Of a stretch of 64,000 nucleotides of DNA, positions 15,321 through 21,908 are shown in pieces. Under the pieces are notes generated by a model. That model was not told the origin of the DNA, did no database searches, and worked only from the letters and a program-made list of their open reading frames with translations. The translations under genes were made by a program, and so were the position numbers. Numbering within the stretch: the first letter of the stretch is position 1; each line of letters opens with the position of its first letter. The stretch is from Rhodococcoides kroppenstedtii (GTDB lineage Bacteria; Actinomycetota; Actinomycetes; Mycobacteriales; Mycobacteriaceae): the NCBI RefSeq assembly GCF_900111805.1, contig NZ_FOJN01000016.1, forward strand, positions 27,826-91,825. Direction: 5' to 3'.

Positions 15321-15853
15321 GCTCCGACCCCTTCGCGGAGGACGGTGATGGGGACCTGATGCCGAGCGATGTCCTCGGACCTCACGGACTTCGAACCGCC
15401 AGCCAGGTACCACGTCGGCAGCGCGTTGGGGAACTGGGTGCGGTGAAAAACATCGCCGCCCCACTCGATGTCCACGTCGGTGGTGATGATCGACCCGACC
15501 GGCAACCCGTCCAGGGCTGCGGTCACCGCCTCCACATCCCCCGTAATCACACGAGGGCGCAGACGGCGAACCTCCGCCACGAGAGCCAGCACCTCAGAGT
15601 CCCCCGAACGGAAGTGGGTGTACTTCGACCGTCCGTAGTGCTCGGACTGGGCCTTCCACTCTGGGCTACCCAAGCGGGCGAATCCGGCGGCGTAGGGACG
15701 CGGGCAGGCATACTCGGTCGCCCGCCCCCCGCCCATTGACGCCACTTCCAGCTCCGCGTGACACACCCGGCAGTCCGGTATCGGGTCCGCGGTGAAGCGA
15801 CGTTCGATTGCGTCGAGGTCGAGGGCGGTGTCCGCCCCGGTGGTGGTGCTCAT
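15317..15853 (-). CDS. Early phage protein with zinc-knuckle
   Basis: A 178-residue protein starting at an ATGA overlap with the exonuclease gene. It has DCRVCHAELEVAS and a later YACPRPY, giving three Cys and one His for a possible zinc site. The last residues (ITVLREGVGA) resemble an internal stretch of the next protein (LTVLREGSMSA), hinting at a shared ancestral end or a fusion event. Layout is typical of actinophage early proteins of unknown function. Confidence 0.7.
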   Translation of the reverse strand: MSTTTGADTALDLDAIERRFTADPIPDCRVCHAELEVASMGGGRATEYACPRPYAAGFARLGSPEWKAQSEHYGRSKYTHFRSGDSEVLALVAEVRRLRPRVITGDVEAVTAALDGLPVGSIITTDVDIEWGGDVFHRTQFPNALPTWYLAGGSKSVRSEDIARHQVPITVLREGVGA

Positions 15854-16428
15854 CGCGTCACCACAAGGTGCTCGAAGATGCGCTGGGCGAGTTGGGCGTC
15901 GGCAAGCGCGGTGTGCAGGTCGGCGTCTTCGTGCTCGATGTCGAGCTTCTCGGCCAGGGCGGCGAGGCCCATGGGGCGGCCGTCGGTGCCCCATCCGACG
16001 TGCGGCAGGGCCATCGACTCGACGCAGACGAGGCGGTGGTGCCAGCTGGGGCACAGTCCGTGTCGGCGGAGCATGGCGGCCAGGCCTTCGGTGTCGAAGC
16101 TGGGCACTGCGCCGACAATGGTGGCGCCGCGGGTCCACGCTTCGACCTTCTGCGCGACGGTGGCTTCCTGCAGCGACCAGACGCCCGACGGCAGCGGCTC
16201 CGGGTTGGGCCCGGTCGTCGGTCGGTGGTTGGGGTGCCGATCGTGGAACCGGCCGAGTTGCAGTGCTTTCAGGTCGGCCTGGGCGAGGTCGACGTCGGCG
16301 ACGAAGACTGACACGGTGCGCTCGGTCTTCTCGGTCACGCGGATCATGGCGAGTTCCCAGATCCGACGGTCGGGGTGCAGGCCGGTGGTTTCGGTGTCGA
16401 GGAACACCAGCGGTGCGGTGGGCGACAT
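15850..16428 (-). CDS. DnaQ-like 3'-5' exonuclease
   Basis: A 192-residue DEDDh exonuclease. The Exo I motif is FLDTETTGL near residue 10 and the Exo III motif HTALADAQLA is near residue 165, with His and Asp correctly spaced; Exo II lies in between. Such exonucleases proofread or trim DNA during phage replication. ATG 16428 follows GGAGG and overlaps the previous stop as TGATG. Confidence 0.88.
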   Translation of the reverse strand: MSPTAPLVFLDTETTGLHPDRRIWELAMIRVTEKTERTVSVFVADVDLAQADLKALQLGRFHDRHPNHRPTTGPNPEPLPSGVWSLQEATVAQKVEAWTRGATIVGAVPSFDTEGLAAMLRRHGLCPSWHHRLVCVESMALPHVGWGTDGRPMGLAALAEKLDIEHEDADLHTALADAQLAQRIFEHLVVTR

Positions 16429-16604
16429 CAGCTGGTTCCTCCTTTCGCGTCGGGGGTGTCTGGTAGGTCGAGTTCGAACTGGCCGGCGACTGGGTGGTGG
16501 CCGCGGGCGGCGGGGTCGATCCATCGGTGGATCTGGCACTTGCGTTCGGGGTTCTGTGTGGCCCACCAGATGTCGGCGGCCTGCACGTCGGAGAACGAGG
16601 TCAC
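16428..16604 (-). CDS. 58-residue early phage protein
   Basis: GTG at 16604 overlaps the upstream stop (GTGA); the stop overlaps the ATG of the exonuclease (TGATG). The protein has AADIWWATQNPERKC and a central HRWIDPAARGHH segment. Its last codons contain the ribosome binding site of the exonuclease. Function unknown. Confidence 0.65.
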   Translation of the reverse strand: MTSFSDVQAADIWWATQNPERKCQIHRWIDPAARGHHPVAGQFELDLPDTPDAKGGTS

Positions 16605-16966
16605 CTCGGCCCCTTCGGTTTCGGGGGCAGGTGCAGTCGGACGTGGGCGGGGCGCGGGTTGAACGGCTTCCCGGCCGGGCAGGTCTTGGAGTGGAGCATG
16701 AACAACTTCTCCTTGTCGGCGATGGCCGCGGTGAGAGCGTCGCCGGTGAGGACGTCGACGAACACCGTCTTCTCCTTGCGTCGGCGGCGTCCGCCGGTGC
16801 TGCGGGCGGGCAGGTGCGTCTCGGTAGGTTCGGAGACGGCGGTGATCATCACGGTGCCCTCGTCGGGGTCAGGGGACGGGTCGACGGCCACGGGGGTGCC
16901 GCGCTCGCGGGTGGTGAACCACAGCACCGGCTGGTTGCACTTCTGGCAGGTCGCGCTACCACCCAC
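16601..16966 (-). CDS. Early phage protein with N-terminal CxxC
   Basis: A 121-residue protein; GTG 16966 is preceded by GAGGAGG five bases away. The N-terminus has CQKCNQPVLWFTT, then a beta region, an RRRRKEK basic patch and a C-terminal HSKTCPAGKPFNPRP. A zinc-binding element made of the two Cys regions is possible. Function unknown. Confidence 0.7.
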   Translation of the reverse strand: MGGSATCQKCNQPVLWFTTRERGTPVAVDPSPDPDEGTVMITAVSEPTETHLPARSTGGRRRRKEKTVFVDVLTGDALTAAIADKEKLFMLHSKTCPAGKPFNPRPAHVRLHLPPKPKGPR

Positions 16967-17306
16967 TGCGGCCTCCTCGGGTGAACGCGGCGCCGCTGAT
17001 GCGGTCCGCGGTGTCGGTGCAGCCCATGCGCCGCAACAGGTCACAGCACGCGGACAGCACCGCGGCGTACGGGAACAGGGTGGTGGGCATCGAGGCGACA
17101 CCGACGATGGTGTGACCGTCCGGGAACTCCGCTGTCGCCGACCACAGCTGCGGCATCGGCACCTGCAGGCACAGCGGCACGAGCAGGTTCGGCGCCGCGG
17201 TGCTGGTGAAGTCGACGCTGTCGGCGCCGGCGGCGCGGACCGTGTCGTACACCAGAGTCAGCGCGTCGTCGTACGACGACAGGGCGGTTCCCGGAACGGT
17301 GGTCAT
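16956..17306 (-). CDS. Early phage protein, unknown
   Basis: A 116-residue protein starting at an ATGA overlap. It is mixed alpha/beta with no charged motif cluster (SYDDALTLVYDTVRAAGA..., SATAEFPDGHTIVGVAS). It ends within the ribosome binding site of the next gene. Not recognised. Confidence 0.65.
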   Translation of the reverse strand: MTTVPGTALSSYDDALTLVYDTVRAAGADSVDFTSTAAPNLLVPLCLQVPMPQLWSATAEFPDGHTIVGVASMPTTLFPYAAVLSACCDLLRRMGCTDTADRISGAAFTRGGRSGW

Positions 17307-17503
17307 CGGCGGGTGAACCTCCGCTCGAAGTGCTGTGCGGCGTCGGCCCACACCCGCACCTTCGCGGCGGCGGGTTTGCCGGCAGCGGCACGCACGACCC
17401 GCTGCGTCGGCTGCGGCAGCCGCGTGATGCACCGGTCGCAGCAGAACAGCGATCGGCGGAGCACGCGGCCGCAGCCGCCCGGGCAGGCCCGACGCCGGGT
17501 CAC
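17303..17503 (-). CDS. Small zinc-finger early phage protein
   Basis: A 66-residue protein, GTG in a GTGA overlap. The sequence CPGGCGRVLRRSLFCCDRC is a zinc-finger signature seen in small actinophage proteins, followed by ITRLPQPTQR and a basic helix. It may bind nucleic acid; function unknown. Confidence 0.7.
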   Translation of the reverse strand: MTRRRACPGGCGRVLRRSLFCCDRCITRLPQPTQRVVRAAAGKPAAAKVRVWADAAQHFERRFTRR

Positions 17504-17661
17504 CACACCCACCACCACGGGCGACCGAAGTCGGCCATGCACTGACGGCAGGCCTCTTCCCAGCGGTCGCCGTCGCGTTCGTGCGGGTGCAGCGGGCAGA
17601 ACCCCACCGGCAGCGGGTTGCCCTCCACGTCCGTGATGCCGGACATCTCCTGAGCGGGCAT
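17500..17661 (-). CDS. 53-residue early phage protein
   Basis: Starts at ATG overlapping the previous stop by one base (TGATG). It carries FCPLHPHERDGDRW and ACRQCMADFG, a Cys/His set that could hold one zinc, and ends in a striking PWWWVW. Function unknown. Confidence 0.62.
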   Translation of the reverse strand: MPAQEMSGITDVEGNPLPVGFCPLHPHERDGDRWEEACRQCMADFGRPWWWVW

Positions 17662-17984
17662 CAGCGACGCACCTCCACCTTGATCAGCAGGTCCCGGAAT
17701 CGGTGGAACGGCTTCTCGCACTCGGCGCACTCGGCGCGGCCGCCGGGTGAGCGGTGCTGCATGTCGGTGAACGCCTTGTGCGCGGTGACGACGTGGTCGT
17801 GGCAGATACGCACACGCACCCAGGCGTGCTCGGGCTGGTCGAGGATGCAGCCATGGATGTCGGCGACGTGCTCGGCGCGCTTAGTGCACCGCGGTGTGCC
17901 CACCGCGCCCTGCGGCAGCTCGCACGTCTGCTCGACCGGGATTACGGGTCCATCCGTCGGGAGGACGATCCGGTTGTCGGTCAT
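17661..17984 (-). CDS. Cys/His-rich early phage protein
   Basis: A 107-residue protein starting in an ATGA overlap with the methyltransferase stop. It has CELPQ, RCTKRAEHVAD, HGCILDQ and CAECEKPF sites, making one or two zinc sites likely. Proteins of this layout are frequent in actinophages; no function is known to me. Confidence 0.68.
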   Translation of the reverse strand: MTDNRIVLPTDGPVIPVEQTCELPQGAVGTPRCTKRAEHVADIHGCILDQPEHAWVRVRICHDHVVTAHKAFTDMQHRSPGGRAECAECEKPFHRFRDLLIKVEVRR

Positions 17985-19551
17985 GACGCGACTCCCAGCG
18001 ACTCGGCGACGCACGCGACGAGGTCCCGGGCGGCCGGCGGTGTGACCGCGTTTCCGGCCATGCGGACCTGCTCGCGACGGTTCCCGAGGACGACGTAGTC
18101 AGACGGGAAGTCCATGGCCGCGACGATCTCCCGCGGTTCGAGCATCCGGAACCGGACGTCGTCGAGGTCGACGCCGAGGTTCGTCGCGACGCCGTCGGTC
18201 TCACGGGTGGTCCGCGTCGGCATGGGCTCGGACGTCGACGTCGCCCGCTCCCGCCATGTCCCACCGCTGGGCGTGACGAGTCCGTGCCGTTGCAGCGTCG
18301 TCACCGTCGACAGCGCATCGCTCGCGGGTGTGGTGCTGCCGTTGCCGTAGTACGTCGTCACCAGGCCGTGGTGGTTCCCGGACGCGGTGACCGTCGCGAG
18401 CGCTTCCTTCACCGGTCGGGCGACGGACCCGCCCCCGCGCAGCTCGGCGATGAACGCGAGGCCGGTCTCGCTGCGGGTGGTCATCGTGCGCATCGGATCA
18501 GCGGCGATGGCGGCCGACTTCCCGTCGCGTCGTTCGACCGGAACGACGAGCGCCTTCGACGACGTCGTGTGCACCGTGCGTAGCGCGTCGTCGATCGGCC
18601 AGGCGCGCATGTAGCCGTCCGGCCGCCCGTGCGCCGGGTGACGTGGGTCGGCGGAATCGTAGGTGTTCCCGGCCGCTTCGACGATCAGTGGGGACCAGTA
18701 CCGCTCGATGCCCGCCCGGATGCGGGCGAGGGTCTTGTCGGCCAGCGGGCGTTGCCGGTCACCGATCCGTTGGCCGGGCAGGTCCCAGTCGATGATGTCC
18801 GACGCCGGACGGAAGGCCGGCTCCACCACCGCATTACGGCACTTCACGTTCGGGCAGCGGTACACGTACTGCGCCCGGTACCTCCCCCACGGTGCCCGGT
18901 CGGAGCGCTTCCACGACTGCATCGCCCGCACCGGCCCGCACTGAGCACACACCGCCTGCGGGCGCGCGACACGGTGCAGGTCCGGGGCACGGTTCCCGTG
19001 CTGCCAGAACACGATGTACATGCGGTCCCGCGACTGCGGCGCCCCGGCCCGTGCACCTGCGCGTGCATGCTGTTGAGGTAGACGACCTCGTGGTGGTAGC
19101 CGAGGGAGTCCATCGCCATCAGCCACGCCCGGAACGGGGTCCAGTTCCAGGCGTCGACGACGTTCTCGACGAGGACAGCGCGGTACCGGTGCACCTCGGT
19201 GAACCGTACGACGTCCCACATCGTCGCCCGCGACCGTTCGGCGGCGGCGTCGGGCAGCACCTCCCCGAACAGGTCGGGGGTGGAGTCGGCGCGTTTCTTC
19301 CCCTTCGCGATGGAGTGATTGGTGCACTCCGGGCTGAACCAGCCGATGTCGGTGGTCGGGAAGTAGCGGGGGTCGATCTGGGAGAGGTCGGCGCAGACGT
19401 GGTCCGCATCGGGGTGGTTCTCGTTGTGGGTGTCGACGGCGAGTTTCCAGTGGTTCGACGCGACGCGGACGGTCACGCCGGGAACCTGGGACGCCCCGGT
19501 GGACGACCCACCAGCGCCGCAGAACAGGTCTGTGAGGGTCAGCTCGGTCAC
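17981..19551 (-). pseudogene. Cytosine-5 DNA methyltransferase, single-base frameshift
   Basis: The first frame (GTG 19551 leftward to about 19045) has motif I DLFCGAGGSSTG, the catalytic loop SPECTNHS and VENVVDAW (motif VI). The reading then shifts by one base at a C-run at 19042-19045 (G-run on the coding strand). The other frame resumes with APQSRDRMYIVFW (motif VIII) and runs to GNAVTPP (motif X) and the stop at 17981. One extra G would restore HGPGAPQSRD. About 520 residues would result. So this is either a real disabling indel, a phase-variable tract, programmed frameshifting or a sequencing error. Confidence 0.85.
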
Positions 19552-19649
19552 GACGGCACCCCCGGCACGAGCTGAGCAGCGATGAGCGCGACGGGCAAGA
19601 AGCAGGCGAGAGCGAGGTACGCGCGCGCACGGGTGAGCCGGTGTCTCAT
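19548..19649 (-). CDS. 33-residue membrane microprotein
   Basis: ATG at 19649 overlaps the upstream stop (ATGA) and its TGA overlaps the GTG of the methyltransferase (GTGA). It encodes a basic N-terminus followed by a hydrophobic helix (AYLALACFLPVALIAAQLV). The methyltransferase ribosome binding site is inside it, so it may also serve translational coupling. Confidence 0.55.
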   Translation of the reverse strand: MRHRLTRARAYLALACFLPVALIAAQLVPGVPS

Positions 19650-19894
19650 CGCGCACCGCCCGAAGCCGGCTCGCCGTAGTACAGCCCTGTGGTGTAGTCG
19701 AACCCGGCCTCGTTGATCGCGTACATGCGAAGCGCGACGATGGCCATGGTCTCCACCAGCCTGGCGCGCAGTTGTGACGACGGTGCCTTGCTCATCTGGC
19801 GGAAGGCCTGCGCCTCAAGACGCTCGACGCGAGCTTCGATGGCCCGGTCGCGCCGATCGACCGGACTCTGCGGGGACACCGCGGCCGCGCTCAC
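19646..19894 (-). CDS. Small helical early phage protein
   Basis: An 82-residue protein starting in an ATGA overlap. A coiled-coil-like helix (RDRAIEARVERLEAQAFRQM) is followed by another helix and a Gly/Tyr-rich end. No family recognised. Confidence 0.68.
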   Translation of the reverse strand: MSAAAVSPQSPVDRRDRAIEARVERLEAQAFRQMSKAPSSQLRARLVETMAIVALRMYAINEAGFDYTTGLYYGEPASGGAR

Positions 19895-20286
19895 TGGGTC
19901 TTCGCCATCTCGTCGAGCACCGCGGTGATGCCGTTCCGGTCTTCGGCCAGCTCCTCGATACGGTCGATCAGTCGGTCACGCTCGGCGACCAGCAGAGCGG
20001 CGCGCACCTTGTCCGGTGTCTGCCGGCTGGGGTGGCCGAAGTTGGCGGGGTCGACGTCGTTCCGCAGCATCTCCACGACAGAGAGGGCAGTGGCGAGGTC
20101 GTCGACGGTGAACGCGGAGGCGAAGTACAGGCTGTCCGGATCGCCGACCCAGTACCGCGCGAGGTCGCGGAGATCGGGCAGGTGGGTGCCGGGGACGCCG
20201 TTGGTCCCGACGTACTCCGCGTAAGCGATTCCGGGCGTGACCATCTCGACGATGACGTTGTCCCAGATGTTCCAGTCGGTGCTCAT
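19891..20286 (-). CDS. Early phage protein, unknown
   Basis: A 131-residue acidic protein, ATGA overlap start. The first 100 residues are mixed (WNIWDNVIVEMVTPGIAYAE...), the C-terminus is a charged helix (AERDRLIDRIEELAEDRNGI) suited to a coiled coil. Not recognised. Confidence 0.68.
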   Translation of the reverse strand: MSTDWNIWDNVIVEMVTPGIAYAEYVGTNGVPGTHLPDLRDLARYWVGDPDSLYFASAFTVDDLATALSVVEMLRNDVDPANFGHPSRQTPDKVRAALLVAERDRLIDRIEELAEDRNGITAVLDEMAKTQ

Positions 20287-20621
20287 GCGGCACCGCCGGC
20301 GGCGAAGAGGACGAGCCCGAAGACGAACCCGAAGAACACGAGCCAGGCGAGCGCCGTGAGGTTGCCGCGGCGCGTGCCGGGCGCGATCGGCGGCAGCTCG
20401 GGGATGGGTGTGATCTGCAGGCGGTCGAAGCGCTCGTACGGGTCGACGTCGTGCTCGGTCGGCCACCCTGCTCGGATGAGGTTCGAGAGGTGTTCCCCGT
20501 CCGCAACGACCAGCCCGCCGTCGGCCATGGTGCAGGTCCACACCTTCGGGTTGTCCTGCAACCGATGCATCTCCACGACCTCGATCCCGTTGATGCTCAA
20601 CGGGATTGCACGCGCGCTCAC
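20283..20621 (-). CDS. Early phage protein with C-terminal membrane anchor
   Basis: A 112-residue protein; GTG 20621 lies in a GTGA overlap with the upstream gene. The N-terminal part is a small soluble region (NGIEVVEMHRLQDNPKVW...), the last 25 residues form one transmembrane helix (ALAWLVFFGFVFGLVLFAAG). A tail-anchored orientation is likely. Function unknown. Confidence 0.68.
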   Translation of the reverse strand: MSARAIPLSINGIEVVEMHRLQDNPKVWTCTMADGGLVVADGEHLSNLIRAGWPTEHDVDPYERFDRLQITPIPELPPIAPGTRRGNLTALAWLVFFGFVFGLVLFAAGGAA

Positions 20622-20800
20622 CGCACACGCTCCAACGGTCCGAACCCCGATCGGGCGTTCAGCGCGTTGGCTGCGGCGACGGCCGGCGGCAGGGTGACGG
20701 GTGTGCAGTTCGCGCACTCACCACTGTCGAGATCGACCAGCAGGTCGAGTGAACGGCGTGCACAACGCGTGCACTCGATGTAATCGGCTACTCTGGCCAT
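20618..20800 (-). CDS. Small zinc-ribbon phage protein
   Basis: A 60-residue protein with two CxxC pairs, IECTRCARRS and GECANCTPV, making a one-zinc ribbon. The ATG is preceded by GGAAGGA seven bases away. It is the second gene of the leftward early transcript, after the HTH gene. Confidence 0.72.
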   Translation of the reverse strand: MARVADYIECTRCARRSLDLLVDLDSGECANCTPVTLPPAVAAANALNARSGFGPLERVR

Positions 20801-20863
20801 CAGATTTCCTTCCGGGGGATCACCGCCCGTCGCGAGTTGCAGTCGCGGCGGGCGATTTGCGTT

Positions 20864-21058
20864 TCAGGCGGGGTTGCGCTCCGCGCTCATGGACTCGACG
20901 TCACGCTTGTTCACCAGGAACGGAGCCCGGAGACCCTCGTGCACTTTGTTGCCGCGGAGCTGGCCGCGACGGATCATGCGATGAACGGTTCGGACGTCGA
21001 CACCGAGCGTGCGCGCAGCCTCGGCTGCGGGGATCTGCTCGAGGTCACTTTTTGACAC
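20864..21058 (-). CDS. Small HTH protein, Cro/excisionase-like
   Basis: GTG 21058 sits exactly at the predicted transcription start, so the mRNA is probably leaderless. The 64-residue protein has a winged-helix/HTH_17-type helix-turn-helix (IPAAEAARTLGVDVRTVHRM) and a basic wing (RRGQLRGNK). Being the first gene of the lytic-direction transcript, opposite the repressor, it is the expected place for a Cro-like antirepressor or an excisionase; the sequence does not separate these. Confidence 0.82.
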   Translation of the reverse strand: MSKSDLEQIPAAEAARTLGVDVRTVHRMIRRGQLRGNKVHEGLRAPFLVNKRDVESMSAERNPA

Positions 21059-21099
21059 GTGCACAAAGTTAGCCCAGCGCCGAACGATGTGCAAGAAGT
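21059..21099. promoter_or_regulatory. Candidate repressor operator direct repeats
   Basis: GTGCACAAAGT at 21059-21069 and GTGCAAGAAGT at 21089-21099 match at 9 of 11 bases and are 30 bases (three helical turns) apart. They coincide with the -10 and -35 elements of the leftward promoter. Binding of the XRE protein here would block the leftward lytic transcript. The operator role is inferred. Confidence 0.55.
21066..21094 (-). promoter_or_regulatory. Leftward early promoter
   Basis: On the minus strand, -35 TTGCAC (21094-21089) and -10 TAACTT (21071-21066) are separated by exactly 17 bases. The predicted start falls seven bases later, at the first base of the GTG start codon of the HTH gene (21058), so the transcript should be leaderless. 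Confidence 0.78.
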
Positions 21100-21114
21100 C
21101 GCCGAACCGTCCTG

Positions 21115-21143
21115 TTGCCGGCTTTCGGTTCGTGGTCTAACGT
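21115..21143 (+). promoter_or_regulatory. Rightward repressor promoter
   Basis: -35 TTGCCG (21115-21120) and -10 TAACGT (21138-21143) are separated by 17 bases. The predicted start is at 21151, the A of the repressor ATG, so this transcript should also be leaderless. The -35 elements of the two divergent promoters are only 20 bases apart. Confidence 0.78.
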
Positions 21144-21150
21144 TGGGCGC

Positions 21151-21477
21151 ATGACGACGGAGACGACGTGGGCGGTACCGGTGCCGCGGTTCACGGTGCA
21201 CGACCGGCTCAAGAAGGCGCGGGAGGCCGCAGGCCTCGACCAGCGCGAGCTTGCGGAGCGCATGGGTGTGTCCCGCGGGACGATCAGCAACTACGAGGCA
21301 GATTCCGGCAAGTCGTTGCGCAAGATCGTCATCAACGCGTGGGCGCTGGCGACCGGCGTGCCGGTGGAGTGGATCGAGTCCGGAGACGACGGAGGCCCCC
21401 GTCCGGATCATGATCCGGACGGGGGCCTCTGCCCTCGGTGCGCCCACAGGGACTCGAACCCCGGACCCAGTGATTAA
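21151..21477 (+). CDS. XRE-family phage repressor reading into the att/tRNA site
   Basis: A 108-residue protein with a clear HTH_3 domain (residues about 15-75: KKAREAAGLDQRELAERMG then SRGTISNYEADS). ATG 21151 is at the predicted transcription start. There is no stop codon before the attachment site: residues 81-93 come from the 38-bp palindrome and residues from about 97 (RCAHRDSNPGPSD) from antisense tRNA-Lys, with the TAA inside the anticodon-loop sequence. It is the likely immunity repressor. The C-terminal tail is probably not folded and depends on which att sequence is joined. Confidence 0.85.
   Translation: MTTETTWAVPVPRFTVHDRLKKAREAAGLDQRELAERMGVSRGTISNYEADSGKSLRKIVINAWALATGVPVEWIESGDDGGPRPDHDPDGGLCPRCAHRDSNPGPSD
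21392..21429. terminator. Perfect 38-bp palindrome, bidirectional terminator candidate
   Basis: Two 19-base arms (21392-21410 and 21411-21429) are exact reverse complements with no spacer. The hairpin lies ten bases from the 3' end of tRNA-Lys, where a terminator for that gene is expected, and inside the 3' end of the repressor frame. There is no T-run, as is common in high-GC actinobacteria. Confidence 0.75.
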
Positions 21478-21511
21478 GAGTCACTTGCTCTACCAACTGA
21501 GCTATAGGCGC
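21439..21511 (-). tRNA. tRNA-Lys(CTT), prophage attachment site
   Basis: Seventy-three bases fold as a full cloverleaf. The acceptor stem is GCGCCTA/TGGGCGC, the anticodon arm AGTGA-CTCTTAA-TCACT with anticodon CTT, and the T arm contains GGTTCGAGTCC. CCA is not encoded. The 3' end faces the prophage, and the gene is intact, as expected if the phage carries a matching 3' segment that restores it on integration. Confidence 0.96.
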
Positions 21512-21601
21512 CGAAGCGGTTGCCCGCTCCGTGGTGCGAGAAAGACACTAACACCTGCCGGCGCGCGGAGTGAAATCGGCGCCCTGATCAGGGGAAACGG
21601 G

Positions 21602-21823
21602 TCAGCTGACGATCTTGCGGACCACGAGGATCGCGACGACCACACCGACTCCGATGAGGGAGAACTTCACGGCCGGCTCGTTGAGGGTGGCGACGGCGCT
21701 GCGCTTGGTGTTCTCGGCGAGGCGCTTCGGATCCACCCGCACGCTCAGTTCGTCGAGGGTGGCGGCCAGCTGGTCGCGTGCGGCCTCGATGTCCCGCTCG
21801 ATGTTGTCGGTGTTGCGTGCCAC
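21602..21823 (-). CDS. DUF3618 protein
   Basis: A 73-residue protein with NTDNIERDIEAARDQLAATL and DELSVRVDPKRLAENTK, the signature of DUF3618 (Rv2520c-like), followed by one C-terminal transmembrane helix (FSLIGVGVVVAILVVRKI). I chose GTG 21823 because GGAGGG lies four bases upstream; ATG 21835 is the alternative. In mycobacteria this gene also lies beside bcp, supporting chromosomal synteny directly outside the prophage. Role unknown; a membrane-anchored helical protein. Confidence 0.88.
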   Translation of the reverse strand: MARNTDNIERDIEAARDQLAATLDELSVRVDPKRLAENTKRSAVATLNEPAVKFSLIGVGVVVAILVVRKIVS

Positions 21824-21908
21824 GTGGCCCTCCACAGGTGATCGTTGCCCGGTCGAACCTCGAGCCTAGAGCACGGCTGCCGCGCCCTTCTCGACTAGGT
21901 TTGCCGGT

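Larger units (their letters stand above)
1..21438. mobile_element. Prophage, right-hand part (left end outside window)
   Basis: The segment carries siphovirus-type head and packaging genes, a long leftward early operon and a divergent repressor/HTH switch. It stops exactly at the 3' end of tRNA-Lys, beyond which the gene order is that of the actinobacterial chromosome. All genes except the repressor are on the minus strand. No integrase, lysis or tail tape-measure gene is visible, so the element continues leftward past base 1. The tRNA 3' end facing the prophage is the classical site for tyrosine-integrase attachment; the other att copy lies outside the window. Apart from the methyltransferase frameshift the visible genes look intact. 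Confidence 0.93.

Noticed and set aside
18844..19656. Methyltransferase as two separate genes
   Set aside because: Motifs I-VI are in one frame and VIII-X in the other with a one-base shift at a homopolymer, so one broken gene is the simpler reading.
21115..21150. TTG 21115 as start of the repressor
   Set aside because: These bases form the -35 and -10 promoter boxes; ATG 21151 is at the predicted transcription start and precedes the HTH sequence.
1..21438. An integrase or recombinase gene in the prophage segment
   Set aside because: No protein with tyrosine- or serine-recombinase motifs was found in any of the listed genes; it must lie beyond the left edge or be missing.
21439..21841. Plus-strand frames running across tRNA-Lys into the DUF3618 region
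   Set aside because: They cross a tRNA gene and have no start signal; the sequence of the frame is antisense of known features.
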